Assembly: GCF_030129945.1 (NCBI RefSeq)
Contig: NZ_JARRAF010000019.1
Coordinates: forward strand, 33,766-97,765
DNA length: 64,000 nucleotides
Direction: 5' to 3'
Origin: Parachitinimonas caeni
Lineage (GTDB): Bacteria; Pseudomonadota; Gammaproteobacteria; Burkholderiales; Chitinimonadaceae
The notes under the pieces were generated by a model. The model was given only the letters and a program-made list of their open reading frames with translations, had not been told where the DNA came from and ran no database searches. The number at the start of each line of letters is the position of its first letter. Within the stretch, counting starts at the first letter, position 1. Positions 1-8,855 of this stretch are shown here, piece after piece. A program made the translations under genes and the position numbers.

Positions 1-404
1 AGTACTGGCAATTTCAATATCTCACTCGCGCACCGCAGACAATCCGGACTGCCATCAATCAGGTGCATTGATGAGCATTCAGATATTACGCTGCAGCAGC
101 TTTTTATTTGTTTTACCTAAGCAGCCAAAGCTAAAAACCAAACAGATCGATCACCCGATACGTAAAGACTTTTGCATGGCATGTGCTTAGGTCTGAATTT
201 TTCAAAATTAGTATACAAGTAATTGCTGATATCACCAATACGCCAAAACATAGTGATCAATATAATAATACTTATTCATGCTGTTATTTTTTTTAAATAT
301 CATATAAATCCATTTTTCACATCACCCAAATAGATGCAAATATTGATTGAAAATTTTCAAACAACCTGTAATTTTATTATCCGTTTGAATTAATTCATTC
401 CATA
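1..404. other. AT-rich region without a recognisable gene
   Basis: No ORF with family features is visible on either strand. Base composition is clearly AT-richer than the genes to the right, with several A/T runs around 260-400. I see no convincing promoter, RNA or repeat here. Confidence 0.5.
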
Positions 405-496
405 TCACCCAATCTCGATCGAACCTGCTTGTTCCACCCACTTACGAAGGTGTTGGCTAGTTAATCTAGACCCTAGCGGCAAGTTAAGGCGTCGGC

Positions 497-842
497 ATGA
501 ACAAGGATCTCCCCCGCCACGGCTTCCTGGCTGAAATCCTCGGCCATGCGGTTTGGCTATCCACCGATTCAGCATCAGCTTCCGTGATATTGAGGAGTGA
601 CCGGCCTCACAGGGCGAGCTCGTCAGCAACGAGACGATCCGGTAATGCCGTCTGATTCGGTCAGGCCTACGTCAACCCCCCACGGCACAGCTGCCTCAGG
701 CGGGGAATACATGGCATCTGGATGAGATCTATCTCTGGAGGAATGGCAAGCGCCATCATCTATGGCGGGCTTTTGATCCGGAGAGCCCCGCACTGGATAT
801 CCTTGCGCAAGCAGCTGAAAGGGTTGCGCGGCCTGGATTCGG
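497..842 (+). pseudogene. IS6-family transposase relic (N-terminal and DDE regions, frameshifted)
   Basis: Three frames must be spliced to read it. The first frame starts at the ATG at 497 and gives RHGFLAEILGHAVW, the usual IS6 start. A shift near 557 gives RFSISFRDIEE, a stop, then LVSNETIR, the helix-turn-helix part. A later frame (about 690-842) gives TWHLDEIYLWRNGKRHHLWR followed by a degenerate AFDPE...LDIL segment, the first catalytic Asp region of the DDE domain. The C-terminal half is missing; a C-terminal IS6 relic occurs at 15865-16214 and may come from the same kind of element. It is clearly non-functional. Confidence 0.75.
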
Positions 843-1038
843 AGAACAGTTCGATTCGCGTGAATTTCACGCACCAGGAGATGGCAATGGCAATAATCAA
901 ACGACCTTGTCAGTACCGTCACCCCGTCGCCCTTCAAAAGTCAGTGCAACAGTTCCACCCCGAAAATACACAATTCGCCTGATATAAACGTCCAATCCTT
1001 ATCAGTAGAATCCGCCATTCCTAACGAGGAGGTTACTG
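843..1038. other. Intergenic region upstream of the GH16 gene
   Basis: No gene is recognised. The last bases hold a good ribosome binding site, AACGAGGAGG, seven bases before the ATG at 1039. No promoter could be assigned with confidence. Confidence 0.5.
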
Positions 1039-1767
1039 ATGAAGACAAATTACTTGACCCACTTGGCACTCATTACCACGTTAGCCATGGCTACCGCCCA
1101 TGCCAAGACAATCAATTTCTCTGGCTACACTTGGGACGTGCGCAATGAAGCTTCGGGCGGCCCCGGCCCCAATCGCTGGGATGAAAACAATGTCTGGGTC
1201 GACTGGCAGGGTCAGCTGCATCTGAAAATTGCCAACCGTAACGGCCAGTGGAGCTCCGCTGAACTGTTCTTACGACAGCGCTTGGGTTTTGGTACCTATC
1301 AGTTCAAACTGATTGGGCGACCAGACTGGTTTGATGACAATGTGGTGCTTGGCCTATTCAGTTACACCCGGCCGGATATTGGCCCCGATGGCACCAATGA
1401 AATCGACATCGAGCTGTCGCGTTGGGGCAGTGCGGGCAATCCAGTCGGCAACTACGGGGTCTTCCCTGCGGTGAGGGGATACCCACAGGCTGTGCGCGCT
1501 TTTCACATGGGCTTGAATGGCGATTACACGACACATCGCTTCTTCTGGACGCCGTACCAGATCACTTTCCAGTCCCTGCACGGCCACCAGGATGGAAACG
1601 AGAACGAGATGAGTCGCTGGCAATTCAGTCCTGCCGATTACTACCAACGAGTACCGCAAAACGCGCTACCTATCCACATGAACCTCTGGCTATACCAAGG
1701 CATGCCGCCCAAGAACGGCCAGGAAGTCGAGATCATCATCTCCGAGTTCAAATTCATCCCGGCTTAG
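1039..1767 (+). CDS. Secreted glycoside hydrolase family 16 protein (beta-glucanase-like)
   Basis: A 242-residue protein with a Sec signal peptide at residues 1-22, cleaved after AHA. The GH16 signature EIDIE lies at residues 121-125, so Glu121 is the expected nucleophile, Asp123 the helper and Glu125 the acid/base. Flanking conserved elements include the aromatic strand before it (VLGLFSYT) and the C-terminal strands (HMNLWLYQG, VEIIISEFKFIP). GH16 enzymes hydrolyse beta-1,3 or mixed-linkage beta-glucans or galactans; the exact substrate cannot be read from sequence. The length suits a single-domain secreted enzyme with no carbohydrate-binding module. A strong GAGG ribosome binding site supports the start. 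It lies alone between IS relics. Confidence 0.88.
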   Translation: MKTNYLTHLALITTLAMATAHAKTINFSGYTWDVRNEASGGPGPNRWDENNVWVDWQGQLHLKIANRNGQWSSAELFLRQRLGFGTYQFKLIGRPDWFDDNVVLGLFSYTRPDIGPDGTNEIDIELSRWGSAGNPVGNYGVFPAVRGYPQAVRAFHMGLNGDYTTHRFFWTPYQITFQSLHGHQDGNENEMSRWQFSPADYYQRVPQNALPIHMNLWLYQGMPPKNGQEVEIIISEFKFIPA

Positions 1768-1780
1768 GGGTAGAGGTATT

Positions 1781-1791
1781 GACAAGTTAAC
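1781..1791. repeat. 11-mer GACAAGTTAAC also found at 5200-5210 (inverted) and 63146-63156
   Basis: The same 11 bases occur directly after the GH16 gene, inverted after the DUF4214 gene, and at the outer edge of the IS66-type element at the right end. At 63146 the sequence runs into the IS66 terminal region, so the other two may be orphaned IS ends. The match does not extend much beyond 11 bases, so this is weak. Confidence 0.3.
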
Positions 1792-1950
1792 CGGCCACTT
1801 TGGCATTGTCATTTTTCAGTGCGCAAAAACGTCACAGATCGAGTTGCTCGTCGAATTCAGGCCGCAAATTGGGCTTGAGTAACAATCTGCCACGCGAGAA
1901 CAGCCTTTTCGCGTGCGACACAGTAGTCGATCCGGCTGATCAGAGGGTAG

Positions 1951-2018
1951 ATCGGCATCCAATCGTTATCACCCCGGGTTGTGCAACCATCTGCTGTTTG
2001 GTGGGGAAACCTGGGGTG
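1951..2018. repeat. IS21-like terminal repeat, matching 63913-63981
   Basis: This stretch matches the right edge of the window nearly base for base: ATCGGCATCCAAT, then CACCCCGGGTTGTGCAACC, then GAAACCTGGGGTG. The spacing is constant apart from one single-base indel. With the istB remnant immediately to the right on the minus strand, it reads as the right terminal repeat of a decayed minus-strand IS21-family element. Confidence 0.65.
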
Positions 2019-2149
2019 GTGATCAGGGTGTCAAACGCAACCTCTAACTGATACAGCATCCAGCGCAAACACACACGTAAATTGATACACCCACTTAAGT
2101 GCTAATGCGGGTAGGATTCGCGAGTGATGACTCCTTCCTTATGCCGTAG

Positions 2150-2296
2150 GCCGGGCTTGCGTTGCATCGTTGGCAAAGGCCTGACCCCACTGATCAAACG
2201 GCAGATTGCTCTTGAAAACCGAGCTGCCCATCTCGTTGATGATCAGAAGTCTGTACGGTTTGACGAGGCACTTGGGTATCCCCATTTGGCCGATGA
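2150..2296 (-). pseudogene. istB fragment (IS21-family helper ATPase), internally deleted
   Basis: Read on the minus strand, the segment gives KPYRLLIINEMG, which matches the Walker-B region of IstB, followed after a deletion by SNLPFDQWGQAFANDAT, the conserved SNLPF-W region near the IstB C terminus. The middle of the ATPase domain is missing and no start remains. IstB is the AAA+ helper that directs IS21 transposition. The fragment abuts the stop of the neighbouring gene at 2297, so the insertion may have trimmed that gene's 3' end. Confidence 0.7.
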
Positions 2297-3331
2297 CTAC
2301 GAACGTCGAATCCGCTCAGCTGCAGTCGATTCGTCCGCCGAGGCGAAGAATTGTTCAAATTCCTCTTTTGAGGAAAACGACGCACGCACATGCCGCATGC
2401 GCTCTCCCAAAGCTTTTCCAGACAAGCCCGTCAGCGCAGAAACGTTGTCCCCGTTGAAGTAACGATGCACCAAGATCTTTCGCGCGTGCGCAGCCATTGC
2501 TGCGTCGTAAGCAAGCTTGAAGGCGGGTACCGCGACAAAAGCACGCTGCAGAAATTCGCGTCTTTGTATTTCTCTTTCCTCACTGCCGGGAGCACCCCAT
2601 GGATAGGCCGCCATTGCGTCTGCAGGCTGCTGCGCCAACCACGCCAGGAAGCGGGTGTAGGTCGGCCGCTTGGCATCACGCATGCGCGCCGAATGATTCC
2701 GGTTATCAAGCAGATAAATATCCCTGTTCATAAACGGCGACGTGGCCACATAGCGGAAGATGTCGTCCAGGGTGTTGAACCCACCGCTGGTTCGCATGAC
2801 ATTGAAAGCCTCGAAGTCATAGCCCATCAGGGTGAGCGCGGTGGCAAAGTCATTGGTGATAAGCACCTCATCAATCAGGTGATCACTATTGCCGGGGTCG
2901 CGCAAAGGGTACAAGAGACCAAGATGCCCGAATTTGGCGCCCAACTTATGCCCGATGCGACCGAACAAATTGCCCATATCGTTGTACGAGAAGTAGTGCA
3001 ATGCAAAATCGAACGACTCTGATGGCACCCTGATCAAGTCAATTTGAAAAATCCCTTCAGCGATAGAGATCCCGATGCTGGTGACATCGCCATTGCGGAC
3101 AAGCTCGGTCGCTTGCAGCTGCTTTGCAATCGCAAGAGGATCGTATTCGGCACCCCCTTCAATGATGACATCCATGTCACCGAAGTCTGGTTTTGATGCA
3201 TACGCGGTCACCGCCGCTACCCGCAACCCCTGAACAAAAGCCGTGAGGCGGGCAATGATTTCGTCGGCCACCACATAGTAGCGAGCTGCTGGCAATCTGA
3301 CCGATTCAACCGATAGCGCTCTCCCTCCCAT
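2297..3331 (-). CDS. Nucleotidyltransferase-like protein of unknown substrate
   Basis: A 344-residue protein. The start at 3331 is set by GGAGG ten bases upstream; an in-frame extension to 3400 has no ribosome binding site. Residues 45-58 (SKPDFGDMDVIIE) fit the Gly then Asp-x-Asp metal-binding strand of the polymerase-beta nucleotidyltransferase fold, with Asp52 and Asp54 as likely metal ligands; a following strand with IDLIRV could supply the third acidic residue. The rest is mixed helical with no membrane segments. The last residues (SADESTAAERIRRS) lie at an IS21 relic boundary and may not be native. It could modify a nucleic acid, protein or small molecule. No partner gene is adjacent. 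Confidence 0.6.
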   Translation of the reverse strand: MGGRALSVESVRLPAARYYVVADEIIARLTAFVQGLRVAAVTAYASKPDFGDMDVIIEGGAEYDPLAIAKQLQATELVRNGDVTSIGISIAEGIFQIDLIRVPSESFDFALHYFSYNDMGNLFGRIGHKLGAKFGHLGLLYPLRDPGNSDHLIDEVLITNDFATALTLMGYDFEAFNVMRTSGGFNTLDDIFRYVATSPFMNRDIYLLDNRNHSARMRDAKRPTYTRFLAWLAQQPADAMAAYPWGAPGSEEREIQRREFLQRAFVAVPAFKLAYDAAMAAHARKILVHRYFNGDNVSALTGLSGKALGERMRHVRASFSSKEEFEQFFASADESTAAERIRRS

Positions 3332-3402
3332 GGTTTGTATTTCCTCCAATTTGATGACTTGTGGGGTTCCGCCAGAGCCCTGATCGAGATCGCCTCTCAA
3401 AC

Positions 3403-3419
3403 GTCAATGCAACAGAACC
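3403..3419. repeat. Solo IS6-like terminal sequence
   Basis: GTCAATGCAACAGAACC differs by one base from the terminal sequence at 17603-17619. Its complement begins GGTTCTGTTGCATT, resembling the GG-CTGTTGCA termini of IS6-family elements. No transposase sequence is next to it. Confidence 0.4.
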
Positions 3420-3598
3420 GAGGCGGCATTGGCTCACTTGCATATAACAAAGTTCAACAAGTTACAGCCCATCTACCGAATTTTGGCATTTATCACACTC
3501 CTGCCCACAAGCCGGCAAGCATCGGTTACAGTGCCGCCGCTGGTCTTCACTTGTAGATCGGCAATCTATCCCTAAAACCTGATATTGAAAGAAATTCA

Positions 3599-5149
3599 AT
3601 GAAAAAACATATCATTAATAGGCAGGCCCTTACCTTAAAAGTCCTGGTTGCCAGTATTGCCGCAATCGCCGCCTTCCCTGCACACGCCGCTTTTGGCGAT
3701 GCAACCATCAGTGCCGCCACACTCGCCACACCTACCAGCCCGGCGAGCGCCATCACAATCAAAACCTGCGGGTATGACGCCGGTGCAATCTGTTCTCTGA
3801 ACTGGAACGGCGTGGAGTTTATCAACGACTATGATCACGGCCGCCAACTGCAGTCCGCATCCAGTTTTGATAAAAGAGGGGAAGACTTCAACCCGACCGA
3901 AGCGGGTGCTCAATTGCAACCCCAGGGGCAGGCAAGCCGCAGCACTTTATTGAAGATGTCCTCCACGGCAAACTCGCTGACCACACAAACCCGCATGTCG
4001 TTCTGGAAATTCTTTTTCAACGATCCCGAATCCAAGCATGTGCTGGACAAAAAAGTGACCATTGGCTTACCGGGTTTGCCCAATGTGATTGAGTACTTGA
4101 ACACCTTCACCATTCCGTCCGGCGAGTCTCATACGGAAGGGCAATTTGAAGTGCTCACCGGCTACATGCCACTGCACGTATTCAAAAAATTCTATACTTT
4201 CAGCACTGATGGCGTACTGGCACCACTGGAAAACACCCAGGTTGGCAGCAGAGAACAGCGGTTACCGATCATTTTCGCCAACAACACTGGCAGCCACGCG
4301 ATGGGGATCTATTCGCCTGACTCGCCCCAGAATGCCTCAGTCTATTCGCGCGGTGGTGGCTATGGTCGCGGCTATTTCGTCTTGGACAAAACGGATGAGA
4401 CCAAAGCGGTCAATTCCGTCAAATGGAACACCGTGTCGCGTTTCAACAACCCGGTTGGTAGTTACAGCTTCCGGTCCTACGTCATCGTAGGATCACTGGC
4501 CGACGTGCAGGCTTCGATGAAAACGTTGTACTCGACCGTTAAACCGTACCGGACAGCAGGCGCTTTCAATGGCCCAGCAAGCAATTACACGGTGAGCAAG
4601 GTCAGTGCAACCGAATTCAGTGTGACGGACATCAATAATGTGGACGGTATTACCACCATCGACAGCCTGAAAACACCGGTTATCAAGTTCAGCGATCGGG
4701 CAACCGCGCTTGACATCAACACCAGTGCCGGCCAGGTCTTCCGCCTGTATCGTGCTGCGTTCTACAAGCGGCAGCCGGACGCAGGGGGAATCGGATATTG
4801 GGCAAAGATACGGGACAATGGCTCGACTCTGGAGGCCATCGCGGGTCAATTGCTGTCCAGCCCCGAATATGCCTCGACGTATGGTGCCGAGAATGCCAGC
4901 AACGACCAGTTCGTTCGCAATCTATACAAGTATGCACTGAACCGGCTGGAAACACGTCTGCCGATCACAGACGCTGAAGTCAGCTACTGGGTTGGCCGGC
5001 TAGCGGCTGGCAGTACCAGAGCAGCAGTGATGGCTGCGATTACCGAGAGTGGAGAGAGCAAGGGCCTGAAAGTATCCAATCCCAATGGTGGCATTAGCTA
5101 CGTGCCACATATGCCCACCTACGGCGCATCCAGCCCCATTTTCAAGTAA
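3599..5149 (+). CDS. Secreted protein with C-terminal DUF4214 domain
   Basis: A 516-residue protein with a signal peptide (residues 1-30, cleavage after AHA). Residues 31-370 are beta-rich and not assigned to a family. Residues about 385-495 carry a DUF4214-type helical pair: VFRLYRAAFYKRQPDAGGI followed by YW, then LLSSPEYA, then a second half with FVRNLYKYALNR, YW and AAVMAAITES. DUF4214 is common in secreted and S-layer-type proteins and in cargo near type I export genes; here it is joined to a Sec signal peptide and no export genes are nearby. Its role is unknown. A hairpin 12 bases after the stop probably ends the transcript. Confidence 0.75.
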   Translation: MKKHIINRQALTLKVLVASIAAIAAFPAHAAFGDATISAATLATPTSPASAITIKTCGYDAGAICSLNWNGVEFINDYDHGRQLQSASSFDKRGEDFNPTEAGAQLQPQGQASRSTLLKMSSTANSLTTQTRMSFWKFFFNDPESKHVLDKKVTIGLPGLPNVIEYLNTFTIPSGESHTEGQFEVLTGYMPLHVFKKFYTFSTDGVLAPLENTQVGSREQRLPIIFANNTGSHAMGIYSPDSPQNASVYSRGGGYGRGYFVLDKTDETKAVNSVKWNTVSRFNNPVGSYSFRSYVIVGSLADVQASMKTLYSTVKPYRTAGAFNGPASNYTVSKVSATEFSVTDINNVDGITTIDSLKTPVIKFSDRATALDINTSAGQVFRLYRAAFYKRQPDAGGIGYWAKIRDNGSTLEAIAGQLLSSPEYASTYGAENASNDQFVRNLYKYALNRLETRLPITDAEVSYWVGRLAAGSTRAAVMAAITESGESKGLKVSNPNGGISYVPHMPTYGASSPIFK

Positions 5150-5161
5150 GGGTTGAAGACA

Positions 5162-5191
5162 GGACATGCCACGCTTCGGCGTGGCATGTCC
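5162..5191 (+). terminator. Hairpin downstream of the DUF4214 gene
   Basis: A perfect 13-bp stem (GGACATGCCACGC with its complement) closed by a TTCG tetraloop starts 12 bases after the stop codon. No T run follows, so it may act as a transcript-stabilising or weak terminator hairpin rather than a classical intrinsic terminator. The inverted 11-mer at 5200-5210 follows. Confidence 0.6.
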
Positions 5192-5398
5192 GATTCAAGG
5201 TTAACTTGTCAAAACACACATGAAAGACATCAGCCGTAAACTGGAGCGGGTCGCGACCTGTTTCCATGACCCCGATGTCAAATAGGCTGCACACCCTATT
5301 GCCCGACCGTATCAATAAATCCAACCACCACTACCTGATTCGAATCCCGGCCGCAAGGTGAGATGGTCGGACGGCTATGGCCTTCTTGCGACTCAGCC

Positions 5399-5899
5399 TT
5401 ATTGATAAGCACCTGCGGAGTAAGTCAGTTCATAACTGTGGCTGTAGATTTCCAGAATGTTGCCGAATGGATCTTCCATGTAGACCATGCGGTAGGGCTT
5501 TTCGCCGGGAAAATATTCCCTTACCGGCATACGCTGCTTGCCACCAGCAGCCACCACTTTGGCGGCAAGACCTTCTACGTCGGGATCCTGCACGCAGAAG
5601 TGGAAAACACCACTTTTCCAGTATTCGAAGTTATTCTCGCGTTTTTCTGCATTGCGAAACTCGAAGATTTCCACGCCTATGCGATCACCTGTCGAAAGGT
5701 GAGCAATACGAAATGAACCCCAGCCCGCGCCGAATACATCGGTACACATGACACCGATCGCTGAGTCATCTTCGCTGATTTGGGTTGGCGGCATGATCAG
5801 ATACCAGCCCATTACCTCGGTGTAGAACTTCACGGCCGCATCAAGATCGGTAACCGACAGGCCTATATGGGAGAAGCTGCGAGGGTAGACGAAAGACAT
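5399..5899 (-). CDS. VOC-superfamily (glyoxalase/dioxygenase-fold) protein
   Basis: A 166-residue protein with the two beta-alpha-beta-beta-beta modules of the vicinal oxygen chelate fold. Module one opens with FSHIGLSVTDLDAAVKFYTE, where His12 is the expected metal ligand. Module two has GVFHFCVQDPDVEGLAAKV and ends in YMEDPFGNILEIYSH, which supplies the usual His and Glu ligands. Such proteins act as glyoxalases, lyases, ring-cleaving dioxygenases or resistance proteins; the substrate is not evident. It is divergent from the LysR gene at 5997 across a 97-base AT-rich gap with a palindrome, so it is probably that regulator's target. Confidence 0.85.
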   Translation of the reverse strand: MSFVYPRSFSHIGLSVTDLDAAVKFYTEVMGWYLIMPPTQISEDDSAIGVMCTDVFGAGWGSFRIAHLSTGDRIGVEIFEFRNAEKRENNFEYWKSGVFHFCVQDPDVEGLAAKVVAAGGKQRMPVREYFPGEKPYRMVYMEDPFGNILEIYSHSYELTYSAGAYQ

Positions 5900-5959
5900 G
5901 GCATGTATCTCTGTACGAATTGGACAGGTGCTAGTCTAAAAAAGCGAATCAATAATTAA

Positions 5960-5977
5960 AATAATCATCCGATTATT
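5960..5977. promoter_or_regulatory. Candidate LysR operator in the divergent VOC-lysR gap
   Basis: AATAATCATCCGATTATT is a perfect 7-bp inverted repeat with a 4-base centre in the short AT-rich gap between two divergent genes. It is close to the T-N11-A dyad form used by LysR-type regulators. It lies 20 bases before the regulator's ATG, which suits autorepression and control of the VOC gene. Confidence 0.5.
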
Positions 5978-5996
5978 GAATTGATAAATTATCGTT

Positions 5997-6872
5997 ATGT
6001 TGAATCCGCTATGGCTACGAAGCTTCTCGGTTCTGGTGGAGCTAGGCAGCTTTACCCGTTGCGCCGAACAACTGGACCTGACTCAAGCCGCCGTCAGTCA
6101 ACACATTCAGAAGCTGGAAGAGCGCCTTGGCCCGTTGCTGATACGCCGTCCACGCCAGATTGAACTCACGCCAGCCGGGCGGGTGCTGCTGGACTATTGC
6201 AAAGAGGTGAGTGCGGCCGACTTGCGCTTGCAGAATCGTTTGTCTGCGCTTGATGAATTACTCGGCGAAGTAGGGTTGATCTGCCCAGGGAGTATTGGCC
6301 TGATGGTCTTCCCGCTTCTCTTGGACCTGCAGCAAGGCAACCCCGGCCTTGTCATTCGCCAACGCTTTGCACCGGATTGGGAAGTGCTCGAAGCGGTTCT
6401 GGATAATCGCTTTGAACTCGGTCTGACCACCATCAAGCCAGATGACCCTCGCCTCAGCACGCATCGTTTTGCAGAGGAGCCACTCGAACTTATCGTCCCT
6501 GCCGCAGAGCAGGTTGATAGCTATGACGACCTACTTCGCATTGGTTTTATCGATCACCCCGATGGTCGGGCAATGGCTAACCGTTTACTCAGTCGCTACT
6601 ACCCCGACACCCCAGGCATTAGCAAACTGCCTTGCCGTGGGTTCATCAATCAAATCGGCCTGATTCTGGAACCGGTAGCGCGCGGACTTGGCTGCACGGT
6701 ACTACCTCGTTACGCCCGCCAAGCTTTCTCACGACCAGAAGCCATCAAGGTAATAGAAGGGCCGGTAGTGGTCATGGATACTCTATGGCTATTACATCGG
6801 TCCGAATGGCCACTTACCGCCAGAGCGGAACGGATCATTCAGCAGTTGCGTAGTCATCTGCAGCGAATTTAG
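5997..6872 (+). CDS. LysR-family transcriptional regulator
   Basis: A 291-residue protein of typical LysR length. The N-terminal winged helix-turn-helix covers residues about 5-62, with the signature FSVLVELGSFTRCAEQLDLT, QAAVSQHIQKLEERLG and LTPAGRVLLDYC. The effector-binding domain follows from about residue 90. It is divergent from the VOC-fold gene, the usual arrangement for a LysR regulator and its target. The inducer is unknown. The effector domain ends normally. Confidence 0.92.
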   Translation: MLNPLWLRSFSVLVELGSFTRCAEQLDLTQAAVSQHIQKLEERLGPLLIRRPRQIELTPAGRVLLDYCKEVSAADLRLQNRLSALDELLGEVGLICPGSIGLMVFPLLLDLQQGNPGLVIRQRFAPDWEVLEAVLDNRFELGLTTIKPDDPRLSTHRFAEEPLELIVPAAEQVDSYDDLLRIGFIDHPDGRAMANRLLSRYYPDTPGISKLPCRGFINQIGLILEPVARGLGCTVLPRYARQAFSRPEAIKVIEGPVVVMDTLWLLHRSEWPLTARAERIIQQLRSHLQRI

Positions 6873-6961
6873 TTGGCACGCCCCTTTGCCTGGGAAAACT
6901 GCGGGGCCGTTCAAGGACCAACCTCTTAAATAAAAGTCAGTGGCACCATGACGAGCAAAGC

Positions 6962-6984
6962 AAGTGTAGCAAGTTACTACACTT
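6962..6984. repeat. Candidate parS-like palindrome upstream of parA (first locus)
   Basis: AAGTGTAGCAA-G-TTACTACACTT is an 11-bp inverted repeat around one base with a single mismatch. The same core, TGTAGCAAGTTGCTACA, reappears as a perfect longer palindrome just after parB at 8856-8890. Placement on both sides of a parAB operon is what is expected of ParB binding sites. Confidence 0.65.
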
Positions 6985-7039
6985 CCAATAATACGCTGCC
7001 CCTGAGCTGGTAGCGCCACCTTGAATTGTTACAATCTAG

Positions 7040-7069
7040 GATGTATCGTATTCAATATCAACATACATC
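7040..7069. promoter_or_regulatory. Inverted repeat before parA, possible autoregulatory operator
   Basis: GATGTAT and ATACATC are separated by 16 bases and end 10 bases before the parA ATG. A TACAAT hexamer at 7030-7035 could be a -10 box overlapping its edge. ParA or ParB proteins commonly repress their own operon from such sites; that role is inferred here. Confidence 0.4.
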
Positions 7070-7079
7070 GTAGAATGAA

Positions 7080-7934
7080 ATGAGCGATTCAGTGGAAACC
7101 AGCACAGCAATCATTGCTGTGTGTAATCACAAAGGGGGTTGCGGGAAGACCACAACCGTTGTCAATCTTGCTTATGAGATCGCAAGAACCGGATTGAGCG
7201 TGCTGATTGTCGATCTGGACCCTCAGGCCAACCTGAGTTTGCACATTGGCAAGCAGCACCCGAGCGAGATTTCGGTCACCAGTGCCGAGCTGCTACTGGG
7301 GGATGTCTCGACGCTCGCCACCGCAATTCACGAAGATACCTATCTGCCAGGCGTATCGCTAATTTATGGCTCCCTCAACCTGGACAAGGTCGAAGACGAT
7401 TTGTGGGACGTGGCAACCCGTCCCTACGAGGAGTTGCGCGCAAAGCTTGAGCCCTTGAAGGGCTTATACGACGTCATCCTTCTGGACTGCCGGCCGAACA
7501 TCAAACTATTGACCAGTAATGCACTGGCGGCAGCCACGCATCTGATCATCCCGATCGAGAGCGGCTCGCAGTACAGCCTTTATGGCGCGGCGGATCTGAC
7601 AAAACACATTACGAAGATGCGAACGGTCAATCCGGAGCTGCAGTTACTGGGGGTGTTGTTGACCCGCCACGACGCCCGACAAACCGCCTGCGCCTTGATC
7701 GCTACGCTGGCGACGAACACCTTCGGCAGCGTTCTGCCGGTCACGGTGGGTACGAGTGCCGCCAAGATCAATCAGGCAGTGATCAACCAGAAAGCCATTT
7801 ACATGCAAGACCCCAAGGCGAAAATTGCGAAGGAATATCGACGGCTGGCTCGTCATGTCATTTCAGCAATCGGCCTTGCCTCGAAAGCAGACTTGAGCGG
7901 TGATATTGATGAGAGCGAGACGGAAGATGTTTGA
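7080..7934 (+). CDS. parA: ParA-family partition ATPase (first locus)
   Basis: A 284-residue deviant Walker ATPase. The P-loop is HKGGCGKTT near residues 18-26, with the signature lysine (KGGCGK), the A' motif is VDLDPQANLS, and the B motif is DVILLDCRPN. ParA dimers bind DNA non-specifically and move ParB-bound cargo. The acidic C-terminal tail (DIDESETEDV) overlaps the next gene by 8 bases, so the pair is translationally coupled. There is no N-terminal helix-turn-helix, so the protein is close to the short ParA (type Ib or chromosomal-like) class. It is only distantly similar to the second ParA at 62135-62959. Confidence 0.92.
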   Translation: MSDSVETSTAIIAVCNHKGGCGKTTTVVNLAYEIARTGLSVLIVDLDPQANLSLHIGKQHPSEISVTSAELLLGDVSTLATAIHEDTYLPGVSLIYGSLNLDKVEDDLWDVATRPYEELRAKLEPLKGLYDVILLDCRPNIKLLTSNALAAATHLIIPIESGSQYSLYGAADLTKHITKMRTVNPELQLLGVLLTRHDARQTACALIATLATNTFGSVLPVTVGTSAAKINQAVINQKAIYMQDPKAKIAKEYRRLARHVISAIGLASKADLSGDIDESETEDV

Positions 7935-8823
7935 GAAGAAGTCAAAAGTTGAATTGCTGGCGGAAAAGCTGAATCAGACACATGGCCGGCACATTCAGGC
8001 CAATCGGGATGAGAGTCCGCTCAAATTTGGTGATCGCCTGGAAAAGCTGCGTCTTAACCAGCTGATTCCCAGCAAGCATCAACCACGTCGCCGCTTTGCC
8101 GAAAAGGAAATCCAGGAGCTTGCTGAGTCGATCAAGGAGGTTGGCTTGCTGCAGCCGGTATTGGTCCGCCCCTCGGGTGAGCTGTATGAGATATTGGCCG
8201 GGGAGCGTCGCTGGCTGGCCCATAAGCACCTCAATCTGGAGACCATCCAGGTCATCATTCGTGACGCCTCCGATTACGAAATGGCCGCCGCCGCCCTTGC
8301 CGAGAATATCTCCAGGCAAGATCTGACGGATTACGAAATCTGCAAGGCACTCAGGCGGATTGAGCACTCCTTTCAGAACAAGACCCGCCTGGCGGAAGCC
8401 GTGGGCCTGAATCGTGAGGATATGTATAAGTACTTCTCGTTTGAAGAGTTGCCATCTGAGATTCAGACAACGCTGGACTCCCGGCCAGAGTTATTGGCCC
8501 GAAAAGCAGCAACCGATATTCGGGCGGTACTGAAAAAAGACCCCGAACATGCCATGCCGCATCTGTTGGAAGCTTGGTCCATGCTGGAAGCCGGCAAGAT
8601 CGAGCAGACCAAGATTGCGCAATACATCAAGCAAAGACTGGAGCCGCAGAAGGAAAAAAGTCTGCCGGCAACCCATGCCCTGATGCGTGCGGGCAAGGTG
8701 GTAGGCAACACGCAGCGCACCGATAAAGCCGTTACGGTCCGAATTGATGCCAAGGCAATGACGGAAGACATGGAACAGAAGCTGGTCAGCTTTCTGGAAA
8801 AACTTTTGGCAGATCAAGCGTAG
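7927..8823 (+). CDS. parB: ParB-family centromere-binding protein (first locus)
   Basis: A 298-residue protein. The ATG at 7927 overlaps the parA stop and is preferred over an upstream in-frame start at 7900. The N-terminal CTPase domain shows IPSKHQPRRRF, the QPVLVRPSG strand and the AGERRW motif that binds CTP. NISRQDLTDYEICKAL and the following helices (KTRLAEAVGLNREDMYKYFSF) form the helix-turn-helix that reads parS. The C-terminal dimer region is short. Its likely sites are the matched palindromes at 6962-6984 and 8856-8890. Confidence 0.92.
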   Translation: MFEKKSKVELLAEKLNQTHGRHIQANRDESPLKFGDRLEKLRLNQLIPSKHQPRRRFAEKEIQELAESIKEVGLLQPVLVRPSGELYEILAGERRWLAHKHLNLETIQVIIRDASDYEMAAAALAENISRQDLTDYEICKALRRIEHSFQNKTRLAEAVGLNREDMYKYFSFEELPSEIQTTLDSRPELLARKAATDIRAVLKKDPEHAMPHLLEAWSMLEAGKIEQTKIAQYIKQRLEPQKEKSLPATHALMRAGKVVGNTQRTDKAVTVRIDAKAMTEDMEQKLVSFLEKLLADQA

Positions 8824-8855
8824 CTTCCAAGCGCATTATTGCCAGAGCTGGACAC

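Noticed and set aside
405..629. 74-codon minus-strand ORF
   Set aside because: It is the complement of the IS6 transposase relic on the plus strand.
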